A stretch of 64,000 bases of DNA from Cercis canadensis (taxonomy: Eukaryota; Streptophyta; Magnoliopsida; Fabales; Fabaceae). Location of the stretch: contig QAOA01006733.1 of assembly GCA_003255065.1 (NCBI GenBank), positions 82,992-146,991 on the forward strand, written 5' to 3'. Below the pieces are notes generated by a model that saw nothing but the letters and a program-made list of their open reading frames with translations, ran no database searches and was not told the DNA's origin. The translations under genes were made by a program, and so were the position numbers. Each line of letters starts with the position of its first letter. The first letter of the stretch is position 1. Positions 25,540 through 36,909 of the stretch are shown here, one piece after another.

Positions 25540-26127
25540 TTGCTTTATTATAACAGTTGATTAAGACTTCAGAGGGGCCACACTTTCTATTTTTCTTGAC
25601 TATAGCATTTGAATTTTGTAAATTAGTTTACTTTTACGAGAACTATCTACTTTTTTTATGTGATGGACACTGAAGGTTGACGATTGATTAATGTCATCGT
25701 TGCCAATGACTTTTAGTGGTATCTCATTTGATTATAAGAATTAGAGGGTTAATTTTAAGAGTTTTATCCTGACTATGTATTCTCAGTGTTGTACTCCCTC
25801 ATAACAAAAAATAAAAGATTAATGTCGTTGTCATTAAATACAAGTTTAGCAGGTTGAATGGCTAAGCAATTACACCACTTACTGCATTAGCATCATCAAT
25901 GAAGAGGTCGTAATAAAAGTTGAGATTTCATTAGAAATTTTGGTAACACATAATGTAACGAACATGACACATTAAAGAAGGCACAAAGCATATAGATAAT
26001 ATGTAGTGGGTTTTGTGCATGTATATAAACTACTAAACCCACAGCATTATTATTTACTGAAATGATACTCATAATAAGGTCTCAAGCAATGGGACACAAA
26101 CACAAATAAAAATGGCTTAATGGGGGA
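25540..26127. other. 3' flank of the second receptor gene
   Basis: The sequence just after the stop matches the 3' UTR of the first gene (TTTGCAAGAG...ATTGCTTTATT). 25860-26110 matches 16080-16400, the 3' flank of module-gene copy 1. No gene seen. Confidence 0.5.
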
Positions 26128-26324
26128 TCAACGTTCAGTTGGCATTGGCTTCAACTTCCATTGTGTTCTCACAATGTGTTCCATTTTTGGAATGCCACCA
26201 TAACTTGGTTTACGACCACAACAACTTGTTCCACCTTGTTGTCTTGTTTCAGGTGTAGTTTTACGTGAAAATGGCGGAAAAGTCCCATCTGCTACCTCTA
26301 CGTTTTCAACTTCTGATATCTGCT
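26128..26324 (-). pseudogene. EFDW-module gene remnant, copy 2 (terminal exon only)
   Basis: Minus strand. An acceptor AAAG precedes 26324, and the frame runs through FSRKTTPETRQQGG and TSCCGRKPSYGGIPKMEH to a stop at 26128. It aligns with the terminal exon of copy 1 (16435-16618), including the CCGRKP core; the last dozen codons differ by a small indel. No upstream module exons are visible between 26325 and about 26600, where an unrelated inverted-repeat element begins. The fragment lies 0.6 kb from the second receptor gene in the opposite orientation, the same arrangement as copy 1. Confidence 0.55.
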
Positions 26325-26599
26325 CTTTGAATCTGATAACAAGGGTATTAGATGCATTGAATGATGAATCTAGAAAATTTTATTTAAATTAATGTTTAGA
26401 AATATAATATTATATATGTAGTATTAAAATATTATATATTTGTAAAATTAATTTAAAAATATAATAGTCAAGAAAAATAAAATAATTTTACTTATTATGT
26501 AAAAATTTAAAGATTTAAAGATTTTTATAACAATATAATATCAACTCATTATAAGAAATTCATATTGTATATAATACTTGATATTAGTTTTGTTTTAAG

Positions 26600-27600
26600 A
26601 ATAAAATTTTTTTTTGGTCTTCTAAAATTTTTCAAATTATTACTTTAATCATTTTTATTTTATTTTAGTCATTTAATTTATGATCTGTCTACTAATTTTA
26701 TCATCCATTTAAGTCTGTTAATAAAGTTAGATGAAAAAGTTTATGTGACACATTAAATACTGATGTGATCGTTCAGTGAAACATAGTACTTTAAAAAAAA
26801 AAAGTGTACTAACATAGCACCTTAAAAAAAAAAAAAAAAAACTTATCTCTTCCCCATCAGCCATCGTCTCCACCAGCAACTTACCTCTGCCTCAATCACT
26901 GATTTTTCTCTCCCAGAAATGAGAAATAATTTCTCTCTCTAAACAAGCTTGGCTGTTCCTTGAGCTCTCTCCTCCAGCCTTCTGATTCTTGATGGCAGCC
27001 CACACACGTAATCCTGAGCCTTTCTTCATTCGACTGAAAGTCCAGTTAGGTTCTCCACTTCCACCTCCCCACCAGAAAAGACGGGATCTTAGCATTCCAG
27101 ATCCAATCAAATACTGAATTGTCTTCTCAATTTTCTTAAAGACACTTATTAAGAAGGTCACCATGTCTATTCTCTTCAGCAATCCATGCCCAATCCTCTA
27201 AAGATTTGAAAATCTCAATCTTCTGTTGTGGCATGGAGTGGGTTACTTGGACATGCACTTCTCGGGGCGGTGCGGGGCAGGGGTGGTGTTAAGGGTTTCT
27301 TGAGATTTTCAACCTCTCTACAAATAGAAACAGAGTGAGAGCAGAGCGACGGCAGAGAGAGAAGTTTTCTTTTTTTAACCTGTCATGTCAGCCCAAAGTT
27401 TTTTTTTTTCTTTTTAAATGTGTCATATCATTATTTAATGATCACGATTAATACTTAACGTGTTACGCAAATTTTTTCATCTAACTTTAGATGTATGACT
27501 ATATTGATAAATAGAAGATTAAAAAGATACTAAAAAAAATTAAGAATTAAAATGATAATTTAATTTTTTTTAAAGCAATAAAAAAGAGTTTTACTCTTTT
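26600..27600. mobile_element. Inverted-repeat element carrying unidentified GC-richer DNA
   Basis: Left arm 26600-26810 and right arm 27370-27600 are imperfect inverted repeats: TAAAGTTAGATGAAAAAGTT, then a GTGACACATTAA segment, pairs with the reverse of TTAACGTGTTACGC...TTTTCATCTAACTTTA. The interior (about 26840-27340) is more GC-rich than its surroundings and has a minus-strand frame of 96 codons without a domain I recognise. The plan resembles a Pack-MULE or a gene-fragment-carrying MITE, but the outer ends and target duplication are not clear. Confidence 0.45.
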
Positions 27601-27886
27601 TTTAATCGTGATGTAAGTGCCATTGGGCAATTTTTTTAATGGATATTTTTTTTCTAAAAAAAAGCAACTACAAATCTCTTACATTTTTTTTTTTATAGTT
27701 TTATGAATAAAAGTATTTTTGAGTTAATTTTCATCTACAAGACTAAGTTTTTTTTTTGGACAATTTGAATTATGCACCTCCCATATCAACTTAGTATATT
27801 TATAGAAAAAATTCTGAAAATAAAACTCATAAATCTTAAATACAAACTTAATAGCACTCTACTTACACGCCATAAAGTATCTTTTA

Positions 27887-28067
27887 TAACCAACAAACGT
27901 GTAGATCAGCTGGTAAGGGACTATTCTAGCTTAACCAAGGGTCTCAGGTTTAGGCCCTTGGGAATGTAGCTGCGTCTGTTGGAAGAGCTTTCTCGCTTTT
28001 GTGGTCATTTCAGGCTCGAAACAAGATTAGTTGGGCGAAGTCCAGACACCTGTGAGTAACAAAAAAA
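27887..28067 (+). mobile_element. tRNA-derived SINE with 15-bp target duplication
   Basis: A body of about 180 bp starts with a tRNA-like head: A-box-like TAGATCAGCTGGTA near 27902 and B-box-like AGGTTTAGGCCC near 27947. A conserved-looking body (GCTGCGTCTGTTGGAAGA, CAGGCTCGAAACAAGATT) follows, ending in an A-rich tail. The 15-bp sequence ATAAAGTATCTTTTA stands at 27872-27886 and again, identical, at 28068-28082. The head, tail and long duplication together identify a LINE-mobilised SINE; the perfect duplication suggests a fairly recent insertion. Confidence 0.9.
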
Positions 28068-28082
28068 ATAAAGTATCTTTTA

Positions 28083-29762
28083 CACTTTTCTAAAATCTAT
28101 GAAAGATTTTTTTTTTTTTTTTCACAAAATTTGATGTAATCTATCCGGATATCCCATTAGAAAAGTATTGTGGTCTAAAAGTCACCCCACGGGGTGGCAT
28201 GTCCAAATAAAATAAAGAAGCCTCTTTTTCACTAATTTAACAAATATTGGGTAGTGGCTCATTTGAGCTTTTTTTGTCAAATATTGACTGAACACTTAAA
28301 CAACTGTAGAAAAGACGAAAAGATGTAAAGAGTAATGATGTGAAAGTGGCATTTTGTCGTGTTTAGCACAAACAACTTTCACATTTTCTAACCACCGAGA
28401 GACGGAAACCTCACTTCCATCCCCATCTAGAAGACTTGTCCCCATACCCCCGGCGGGGATGGGAAATAGTCTTCATCCCTTCCTTGCATAATCCCCCTAA
28501 TTATCATACCAAATATTATGAAACTGAACAAGCAATTTGGTGATGCATCAATAATAATTCAAGTTAATGCATCTTAAACATTAGTTTTTTTTTTTTTTTA
28601 AAGATATTATATATGTAATATGTATACATAGGTATAGGGTGTGGGGAGTAGTATAATTTCCATACCCATTCATGTCCTCGCATAAATTCCCAATAATATC
28701 TTGACTCCATGCTTTTTCCAGAAAAGGAAGGATTTGATGTGGAGGTGAAAAGAAGAGGAAATAAGAGAAGGAAGGGGAGGTGAATCAATTGGGTGGTGAT
28801 GGATGTGGACATGGAGGGAGCGGCTGAGAGCAAGGAGTTTCAGAGGCTCGAGGGAGAGGGAGGGGGAGGGGTATCAGGTACTCACGGAGAAAAAAATGAA
28901 TTTGAAATACACTCTATTTTGAGTGAATTTAAAATATATCATATTAAAATTTTAAAAATCACTATAAAAATACACTGAAATTTAAAAAATACCTTAAAAA
29001 ATTATACAAATAGAATAATTTAAAATTAGTATTTCAAATACACTCTACAAATACCTCATCTAAACACACTCTCTAAGTGCTTGATTGGTATATAAAATAG
29101 TGATTTCATTCCTTGATCTATTATATGGAATGAATATTTTAATATTTTATAGCAAAAAAGACATGAAATGATGATTCTATTCCATACCTGATTTTATAGA
29201 AGTAGGAATTAACATTCTCACCTTGAGATGAGAGATTGCTTATTCTATGCTTCATTCTATATAATTAATGAATTCTTTGTTCTACGTATCCTCGTTAATT
29301 TTATAAAATAAGAAATATTTATGTCATTTAAAATTATTTTAATTTCATAAAACTATCAAATTATAAAATATGAATAATCATTTCATTCACATTCTAATTA
29401 TATGATTTTCATTTTATGTATCAAAGGAGGCATAAGACTATAGTGTATTGACCATATCAATATTGGTCGTGCTAGCGGGGCCTTAAGTTAATGCCACTTC
29501 TTGGGAGGGAGATCAGATAATCACGAGGCCAAGTGCCCCCATAGTCCTTCCCGCTAACATGGGACTTCCAATTTTGTTTTTCATGCCTAAAGACACTAGA
29601 CTGCATCGGTTCTCTTTTCTATATGCTCACCTTTTCTTTATTGTAAGACTAGCCATATCGCGAGTAAAATAATGATTTTTACCTTTTACTTTACTTAATA
29701 TATATGTAGAATCTATGTGTGATTTATAAATCATTTTAGTTATGGCTTATGTAAAAAAAAAA
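28083..29762. other. Intergenic with repeat-like sequence, no gene
   Basis: 28410-28480 and 28620-28880 are GC-richer pieces of repeat-like sequence; open frames of up to 89 codons in them have no known domain. 29080-29430 has MITE-like ends (GCTTGATTGGTATATAAAAT against the reverse of ATTTTATGTATCAAAGGAGG) but no clear target duplication. 29432-29540 is shared with the region upstream of the second receptor gene. Confidence 0.45.
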
Positions 29763-30223
29763 GTTTAAATGTATTGTAAATCCCTATAATTTAGATGAAT
29801 GTTAGTTTTTTTTTTTTTTAAATTTTTATAGTTTATTTTTTTAAAATTAGGTCTTTGTCGTTAATAATTTTGTCAATTTAGTGATCACATGACAAACATC
29901 TTGTTTATGTGACAATAAAAGAAGTTGACGTGACGCCAAAGTGACACAAAAATTATCACCTCATCATCTTTACTAACTTCAAGCTTTAAGATGAAAGATG
30001 ATGAGGTGACAATTTTTTGTCACTTTGATGTTAGGTTAGCTTCTTTTATTATCATATAGATAAGTTATTTGTCATGTGAGTATTAAACTGACAGAATTAT
30101 AACTAGGATGACAACATAGATATAATTAAAAAAAAAATCAAAATATAAAAATTTCAAAAGAAAATAAAAAAATTATAAAGACTTGATTCAAAACTTGTCC
30201 AAAGAGATGCAATACATTTAAAC
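29763..30223. mobile_element. Long foldback element, family B copy 1
   Basis: The ends are perfect 14-bp inverted repeats, GTTTAAATGTATTG and CAATACATTTAAAC. The arms pair for over 200 bp around a centre near 29985 (GATGATGAGGTGACA against its complement). A-rich flanks make the target duplication ambiguous. A related element is at 38873-39401. Non-coding; it could fold into a long hairpin RNA if transcribed. Confidence 0.75.
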
Positions 30224-30262
30224 TAAAAAAGAAGTTACAGTAAACTTTTACAACCCTGAATG

Positions 30263-30820
30263 TAGAGGTGGAGAAATAGGCCAAACCCGATGGGTTGACC
30301 CGGAAAAAAGTAAAGTTGGGTTCCCATTTTGCTGGCTAGAACAAAAACGGGCCGATTTGGCGTGACTCGTTTTGGCCTGTGGCCTATTCAGGTTTGGGCC
30401 GGGCAGGCTTGAGCCGGCTAATTTTTTTTGAAAGACTACTAAATCATATTAGTATGTATTTTTTAACTTTAAACTTTAAAATATGTATTATTATAATTTT
30501 TTTAGTTACTTATATATCTTTATTTTAAATTTATACTTACATGCATTTTTTTTTATATGTATTTGATTCTTTGTTTTAATTTTATTTATTAGTTTATACA
30601 TATTTTATTTTGTTTAATTAGATTCAGTTTAACTAAAATCATTAAAAAAAAAAAACTTAAACCTTTAAATTTTAGCGTAATTATAAATAAAAAAAATTAA
30701 TTTTATTTTTTAAAAAAAGCTGACATATTTAAGCCCCTACCCGCATAGGGCGGGATTGGGCTAACAAATTGCTTGCCGAAATAAAAAGGGCCAATTTAGC
30801 CGGGCCATTTCCCTCCTATA
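30263..30820. mobile_element. hAT-type non-autonomous element, copy 2, next to the third receptor gene
   Basis: Begins TAGAGGTGGAGAAATAGG and ends CATTTCCCTCCTATA. The internal AT-rich segment matches copy 1 (19402-19985) closely. Flanking 8-mers CCTGAATG and CATAAATG match at 6 of 8 positions, a decayed target duplication. It ends 85 bp before the ATG at 30906, placing it in or beside the promoter of that gene. Confidence 0.8.
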
Positions 30821-30905
30821 CATAAATGATCACAAATAGAAACAAAACCAAAGAATATTCAGTCTTTTATCTTCACCGACTCTGTTTTGTAGAAGCGGAG
30901 CCACA

Positions 30906-33900
30906 ATGGCACTTGTCCTGCTCCTCCTCCTCCTCCTCCTCTGCTTCCTCTTGCCACCGCCCACCACCTTGTCTCTGAACCAAGAAGGTCTTTACCTCTA
31001 CCAATTCAAGCTCTCTGTGCACGACCCACACTCTTTCCTCTCCTCCTGGAATCCCCTCCACAACACCCCCTGCAACTGGACAGGCATCAAATGCCACCCA
31101 CAAAAAATCTCTGTTCAGTCTCTCAACCTCTCCAACGCCAACATTGCTGGCCCATTCCCTGCTTCTATTCTCTGTCGCCTAACCAACCTCACCTCCATAA
31201 TCCTCTCCAAAAACTCCATTAGTGGCACCCTCCCTTCTGAAATCTCCCTCTGTCACAATCTCCTTCACCTTGACCTCTCTCAGAACCTCTTCACGGGTCC
31301 TCTGCCTCTCACCTTATCTCAAATTCCCAATCTCCGATACCTGAACTTAACCGCCAACAACTTCTCCGGCCAGATACCCCCCTCCTTTGGCCACTTTAGA
31401 AAGCTTAAGAAGCTCTCTCTGAACAATAACCTTTTACGAGGAAAAATACCCGCTTTTCTGGGAAACATTACTACCCTCAATGATCTTATCCTTTCCAACA
31501 ACCCGTTTTTTCCGGGTCGGATCCCGCCGGAGCTTGGGAACTTGACGAATCTTGAGGTCCTGCGTCTAACAAAGTGTAACTTAATCGGCAAGCTTCCCAA
31601 CTCTCTTGGGAAACTCCAGAAGCTTGTACGTTTGAGCGTGATACATAATAATCTCCACGGTTCGGTTCCGAGTTTTGTGACAGAGTTTACCCGTTTGAGG
31701 TGGCTTTGGCTGTCTAATAATTCATTTTCTGGTGAGTTACCGCCGGGAATGTCTAACATGACTGCATTAAGGGAACTGCACGTGTCAAGAAACCATTTGA
31801 GGGGCGCGGTTCCCGATGAGTTGTGTCGGTTGCCTCTGGACAGCCTTAAACTTCCCGAGAATGATTTTGAGGGAGAGTTGCCGGAGAGCATAGCCAACTC
31901 GCCAAATCTATACGAACTCTCATTGTTCAGGAACAGATTCACGGGAAAGCTGCCTAAAAATCTCGGAAAATTTTCGCCTTTAAGAATTCTAGAAATTGGC
32001 GGGAATCAGTTCCGGGGTGAAATACCGGCGACTCTGTGTGATCATGGAAAGTTGGAGCAGCTTTCGGTTTCACGCAACTCATTTTCTGGGGAAATTCCGG
32101 CGAACCTTGGCACGTGTCAGAGTTTGAGGCGGGTTCGGCTGGGTTTTAATCGGTTCTACGGCGATGTTCCGGCCGGAATTTGGGGACTTCCATATGTCTC
32201 TCTGCTTGAGCTCCTTGAGAATTCTTTTTCTGGTTCGGTCTCGAGAACGATCACCGGTGCCGGAAACCTATCGGAGTTGATTTTATCAAACAACAAGTTC
32301 ACCGGAACGATTCCAGAGGAGATTGGAAGGTTGAGAAATCTTGTGGAATTTAATGGTAGCAATAACAAGTTTAGTGGATCACTCCCTAATAGTATTTTGA
32401 ATCTTGGACAACTGGGATGTCTTGATCTTCACAGCAATAATCTGTCTGGTGAGCTTCCAAAGGGAATTCAGTCATGGGAGAAGCTCAGCTTGCTAAATTT
32501 AGCTCACAATGAGCTTAGTGGACAAATCCCCGATGAAATTGAGAGCTTGTCCGTCCTCAATTTTCTTGACCTTTCTTATAATCAATTTTCAGGGAAAATT
32601 CCTATGGGATTACAGAATCTGAAGTTCTGTGAGCTCAATTTGTCGTATAATCATCTTTCTGGACAACTTCCCCCTCTGTTGGCTAAGGATATGTACAGCA
32701 CTAGCTTTCTGGGTAATCCGGGATTATGTGGGGATTTAAAAAATTTGTGTGATGGCAGAGACAAAACTAGTTCTAAACATGTTTGGTTGATTGGAGCTAT
32801 TTCTGTTTTTGCAATTTTGATTGTTCTCGTTGCGGTCATGTTCTTTTTGAAGTATAGGAAGAAAAATGAAACAAAATGGACAGTGACACCATTTCATAAA
32901 CTGGGTTTTAATGCATATGAGATTTTGGAGGGCCTTATTGAAGATAATGTGATAGGAAGTGGATCATCAGGGAAGGTTTACAAGGTTGAGCTTAGCAATG
33001 GGGAGGCTGTTGCTGTGAAGAAGCTAAGGAGTGAGGTCAAGAAGGAAATAGAGAGTGGGGAGGTTGAAAATGGTGAGGTTCTTCAAGATAGTGCTTTTGA
33101 TGCAGAGGTTGAAACTTTGAGCAAAATTAGGCACAAGAACATTGTCAGGCTGTGGTGTTGCTGCACCAGCAAAGATTGCAAGCTCTTAGTTTATGAGTAC
33201 ATGCCAAATGGTAGTCTTGGTGACTTGCTGCATAGCAGAAGTAGTAGAGCAGAATTGTTGGATTGGCCAACGAGGTATAAGATAGCTGTTGGTGCAGCCG
33301 AAGCACTAGCTTATCTGCATCATGACTGTGCCCCACCATTTGTTCATAGAGATGTGAAATCCAACAATATTTTGTTGGATGGGGACTTTGTTGCTAGGTT
33401 GGCTGATTTTGGAGTAGCTAAGATATTTGAAGGAACTAAATCTATGTCCGTCATAGCTGGATCTTTAGGGTACATTGCTCCAGGTTAGTTGAGAGACAAT
33501 TCATCTTACTTAGCTTTTCTTTTTGCTTATTTTCTATCTCTCTTTTCTTTTGATGAAATGGATACACATTAGAACAAGTAATATTAGTTACACCCCAGTT
33601 TTTTCTATACATTTGTACTTATACATGGCTCTATCTATGTTTAGCTGCTTTCAGTTCAAACTTGTGAAATTTAGATGATGACAATTATGCTATACTAGTG
33701 TGAGCAAGTGTGAAGTGAATTAGTGTTCAATTATCATGATTTTTTAGATTAAAACGTTTGCTTAGCTCAAGATTTTGGGAGTTTGTTAATTATTATTTAT
33801 AATTTGGAAATAGTTTGGAAATATTTACTTAGAATCTGGGTTGCATTTGTCGTCTTTAGTACTGGATATAGGGTAGACTATCTGTTTGGAATAAATGAAA

Positions 33901-35205
33901 ATGGAGAGAATGATATTGAGAGGAATGAGTATTAGGGGTGAAACTTGAAAGTTATATTAACTAGTTTAGAAAGGAGTAATTCTATTTAATTAGAGAAAAC
34001 TTTGTCAGAATCTTACTAGAATAGTTGTTAGATAAAATAAAGTGTTAATTTAGGGGTATAAATCTATCTCATTCTAAACACAAAATTATGAATACTAAGC
34101 AGTTTCCATTTAAAAAGTAAGGGGAATACGAGAAACATGAAAATGAGGAGAATGGTTGATCTTAATTCTATCAAAATCAATCACTCCAAAAAATAGGTGA
34201 ACATGAAAAGAAAATTATAATATAAGTATAAATAATTTTCACATTAGTATCTTTCTAAAATATCATCTCATAAAAGTTCAAGTTAGTTGGGTGAAGTGGT
34301 GAAACATAATTTTAAAATTCTCTTTATTTTTATACCTCATTTATTTGATACCCAAATAAGAGAGAAAAAAAATTATTTTCTATTTTCTCATTTTCATTCC
34401 TTATATATATTTTTTTCCCTCCTCACAATCTTTCCATTATAGAGATGTTCTGCAAGAAAAAAAAAATTAACATTGAAAAATAAAATTATGGGGTGATTAA
34501 GGATTAGAGTANGGGTGATTAAGGATTGGAGTAGAAAATGAGAAATAAAAAAGAAACTTAAAATAATTATTATAAATATTTAAACATGTTTGTAATTCCA
34601 TATGTTTTATCTATTTATTTACCAACATTCAAATAATTAAAATCATAACACTTTTGGAACTTTAAGGGGGAAAAGAGCAGACAAAAACTTGCTCGATCGG
34701 AGACTTGAAGTTCTTTTATTTATTTTAGTATAGATGTGTAGAATATCCATGCAAGAGAGTTACAGCTTAACTAGCGTAATACCTTTTGATTATCTTTTGC
34801 AAGAACTATCGCTTTCATTTTCAGTTACGTACGTATTCAATTCTATCTCTTTGGAGTCAAATTGACTTGGTCCTTTTCTTTGTGGCAGAATATGCTTACA
34901 CGCTTAGAGTGAATGAGAAGAGTGATATATACAGTTTTGGCGTTGTCGTTCTTGAGTTGCTTACTGGTAAGCGCCCAGTAGACCACGAAACTGGGGGAGA
35001 AGACTTGGTTAAATGGGTCAAGAAGACCTTGGATCAGAAAGGTGTGGACCATGTGCTTGACCCCAACCTTGATTATTCATGTTTCAAAGAAGAAATCTGC
35101 ACGGTCCTCAACATTGGCCTCAATTGCACTGATTCTCTACCAATCAATCGCCCCTCAATGGCAAGAGTGGTGAAGATGCTTCGAAATTTAAATATGAACC
35201 CATAA
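30906..35205 (+). CDS. HSL1-type LRR receptor-like kinase, full ectodomain, truncated tail
   Basis: Exons 30906-33483 and 34889-35205 give 964 aa. The intron of 1405 bp is over three times the length of those in the two sister genes and contains inserted AT-rich sequence plus an N at 34512. Order: leucine-rich signal peptide, cap PCNWTGIKC, full LRR array, cap NPGLCGD, membrane helix near 624-645, kinase with GSGSSGKVYK near 682, AVAVKK, HRDVKSNN near 813, DFG, then GSLGYIAPE. That activation-segment position is Cys in the first copy and Tyr in the second. The protein ends KMLRNLNMNP, whereas DNA resembling the ancestral tail (ACTATGATGGATGAT, AGTGTAGCTTAA) persists after the stop, so the tail was lost by mutation. 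Leader and first LRRs are nearly identical to the second copy. A hAT element lies 85 bp upstream. Probably functional as a receptor, but with altered tail regulation (inference). Confidence 0.9.
34490..34533. repeat. Short direct duplication around an N in the intron
   Basis: GGGGTGATTAAGGATTAGAG before the N at 34512 is repeated just after it with one or two changes. Same pattern as the other N positions; probably an assembly join. Confidence 0.75.
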
Positions 35206-35550
35206 GTCTTAAAAGCAACTTCAATACTATTCGGTCACACAATGCTTAGTAGAAAGACTAGAATTTGTCAGCTTAATACTATGATGGATGATAAAATAAG
35301 TGTAGCTTAATTCATGATCTTGTAACAATTGGATAATTTATTGGGGTGGACGGATTATAAGCTTCTACCAGTAAACCCTAACCTACTTCCCACCATTTTT
35401 TCTACTCATTGTTTGCTTTACAAAAGTTGGTAAATACAAAATGGTGTAAAGTAAGTCGAGAATATCAAAATTGAAATGGTATTGGCATTACTACCTCCTA
35501 TCCAAAATGGTGTGCCCACGAATAATGATATATATGTACACATAAAACTA

Positions 35551-36761
35551 GACTAAAATATTGTTTTAGTCCTTGATTTTTCCGTGCGTTATCAGTTTAG
35601 TCTTTATGTGTTGTTTAGCACACCAACAGAAATGCTGATGTGTACCGTTAAAAGCTGACATGGAACTCTTTTCTGCCAACTTATTAACATTAGAAGATGG
35701 GAAAACTTTGCTTAGAGCCCTCTTCAAAGTGTATACCATTCCCAGCAAAGAGGATGAAGTTTCTGATATAGAAATAGAAGCACTCACGTTAACACTCCCA
35801 TTCCAATTCGTGCTCGTAGCTCATCCTTGCTCTGTTTCTTCGTATATGAAAAGGGGAATTGCAGCAATGATCGCAGAATAAAGCCCTTTGGTTGGGCAAT
35901 TCGAAATGGATGAGTCTTCAATGGTGAAGTTGTGGAAGTGGTCGAATCGGGCAGATCCAGAACGTCGGAGACGGTCACAGTTCTCCGGCGACGGCGGCGC
36001 CGAGCTTGTGCTTGTGCCTGAGCCAAGAACCATTTGGCATAGACGTGGAGTAGAAGCACAAAGAGGATGACCAGAAGTAGAGAAATAATAGCTGGAAAGC
36101 AGTGAACCAAAACAGAGCCTTCTTTTCTACTATGATCAATGAAATCGAGGCAAACCTCCAAGTAATCCAACAAATCTTCATTTTCTGTATCCCTCAAAAG
36201 ACACAGCCATCCTCACCAATTTCAAATATTTTCCTGCATATTCCAATGAGTACAGAAGCTTTTCCGGTGACAAGAGACTCCTTGACCTATCACTCAAATT
36301 ATTATCATGAGCAGTACCATGAGTACTACCAACATAAACCTTCTCCATAGCAGACCAGCATCAGTATTCGGCGCTTGTCTTCCTCAAATCGGTGGTGGTG
36401 GAGGTGAAGAAGGGCAACTGTGGCGGTGGAGGTGAGGATGGGGTTGCTCGGCATCGTGAGGAAGAGGATCTGAGATAAAAAGAAACGCCATCTTTTTATG
36501 CTCCAATCAACATCTTTGGGTTATTTGAGGTCGAGTTGGCAGAAAATGGTGCCATGTCATCTTTTAGCAATACACATAATCATTTTTGTTAGTGTGCTAA
36601 CTGGCACATTGAAGGATTTAATTGAAGTAAAAATAAAATGTGAAAGACTTTTATGAAAAAGACATATACTCAAGTACTAAATTGATAATGCATAGAAAAG
36701 TTAGAGACTAATTAAATTGATAATGCACAGAAAAATCAAGGACTAAAACAATATTTTAGTC
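35551..36761 (-). mobile_element. Pack-MULE-like Mutator element carrying host gene fragments
   Basis: The terminal inverted repeats agree at 42 of the first 44 positions (start GACTAAAATATTGTTTTAG) and remain recognisable for about 135 bp inwards (AGACTGACATGG-like and TTTTCTGCCAACT words on both sides). A 10-bp target duplication flanks the element: CATAAAACTA at 35541-35550 and CACAAAACTA at 36762-36771, one mismatch. Long TIRs with 9-11 bp duplications identify the Mutator superfamily. No transposase lies inside; the interior is made of host-gene-like exons on the minus strand, described in the next entry. It lies 0.35 kb downstream of the third receptor gene. Confidence 0.85.
35600..36480 (-). 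pseudogene. Captured dual-specificity phosphatase/ATL-like chimera inside the Mutator element
   Basis: The minus-strand frame 36197-35784 (137 codons) begins DTENEDLLDYLEVCLDFID and reaches SVLVHCF, the start of a dual-specificity phosphatase HCX5R loop. It resembles the plant DUSP12/YVH1-type phosphatase; upstream DNA at 36200-36350 supplies more of it (EKVYVGS, LSPEKLLYSLEYAGK) in another frame. Immediately after VHCF the frame continues PAIISLLLVILFVLLLHVYA, a membrane helix and basic stretch typical of the N-terminus of ATL RING-H2 ubiquitin ligases. Another frame gives the ATL-like TKGLYSAIIAAIPLF. An ATL-like C-terminal tail (SETSSSLLGM, KVFPSSNVN) follows at about 35690-35790, but there is no RING cysteine array. 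So two genes were captured, the RING domain is missing, and frameshifts are present. Probably non-coding now. Confidence 0.65.
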
Positions 36762-36909
36762 CACAAAACTAAACTGGTTATACTTGAATTTTTTTTTTAT
36801 TCATACTGCTCAAATTTTTTTTGTGATTTTGAAATTATTATAAAACGTGTGGTTTCTCAGTAGCTTACTTATGCCTAAGGAGGAAAAAATAATTTAACTG
36901 AAAATTTTG

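Noticed and set aside
35660..35881. Plus-strand 73-codon frame as a gene
   Set aside because: It is antisense to the captured ATL-like tail inside the Mutator element, where the minus-strand reading makes better sense.
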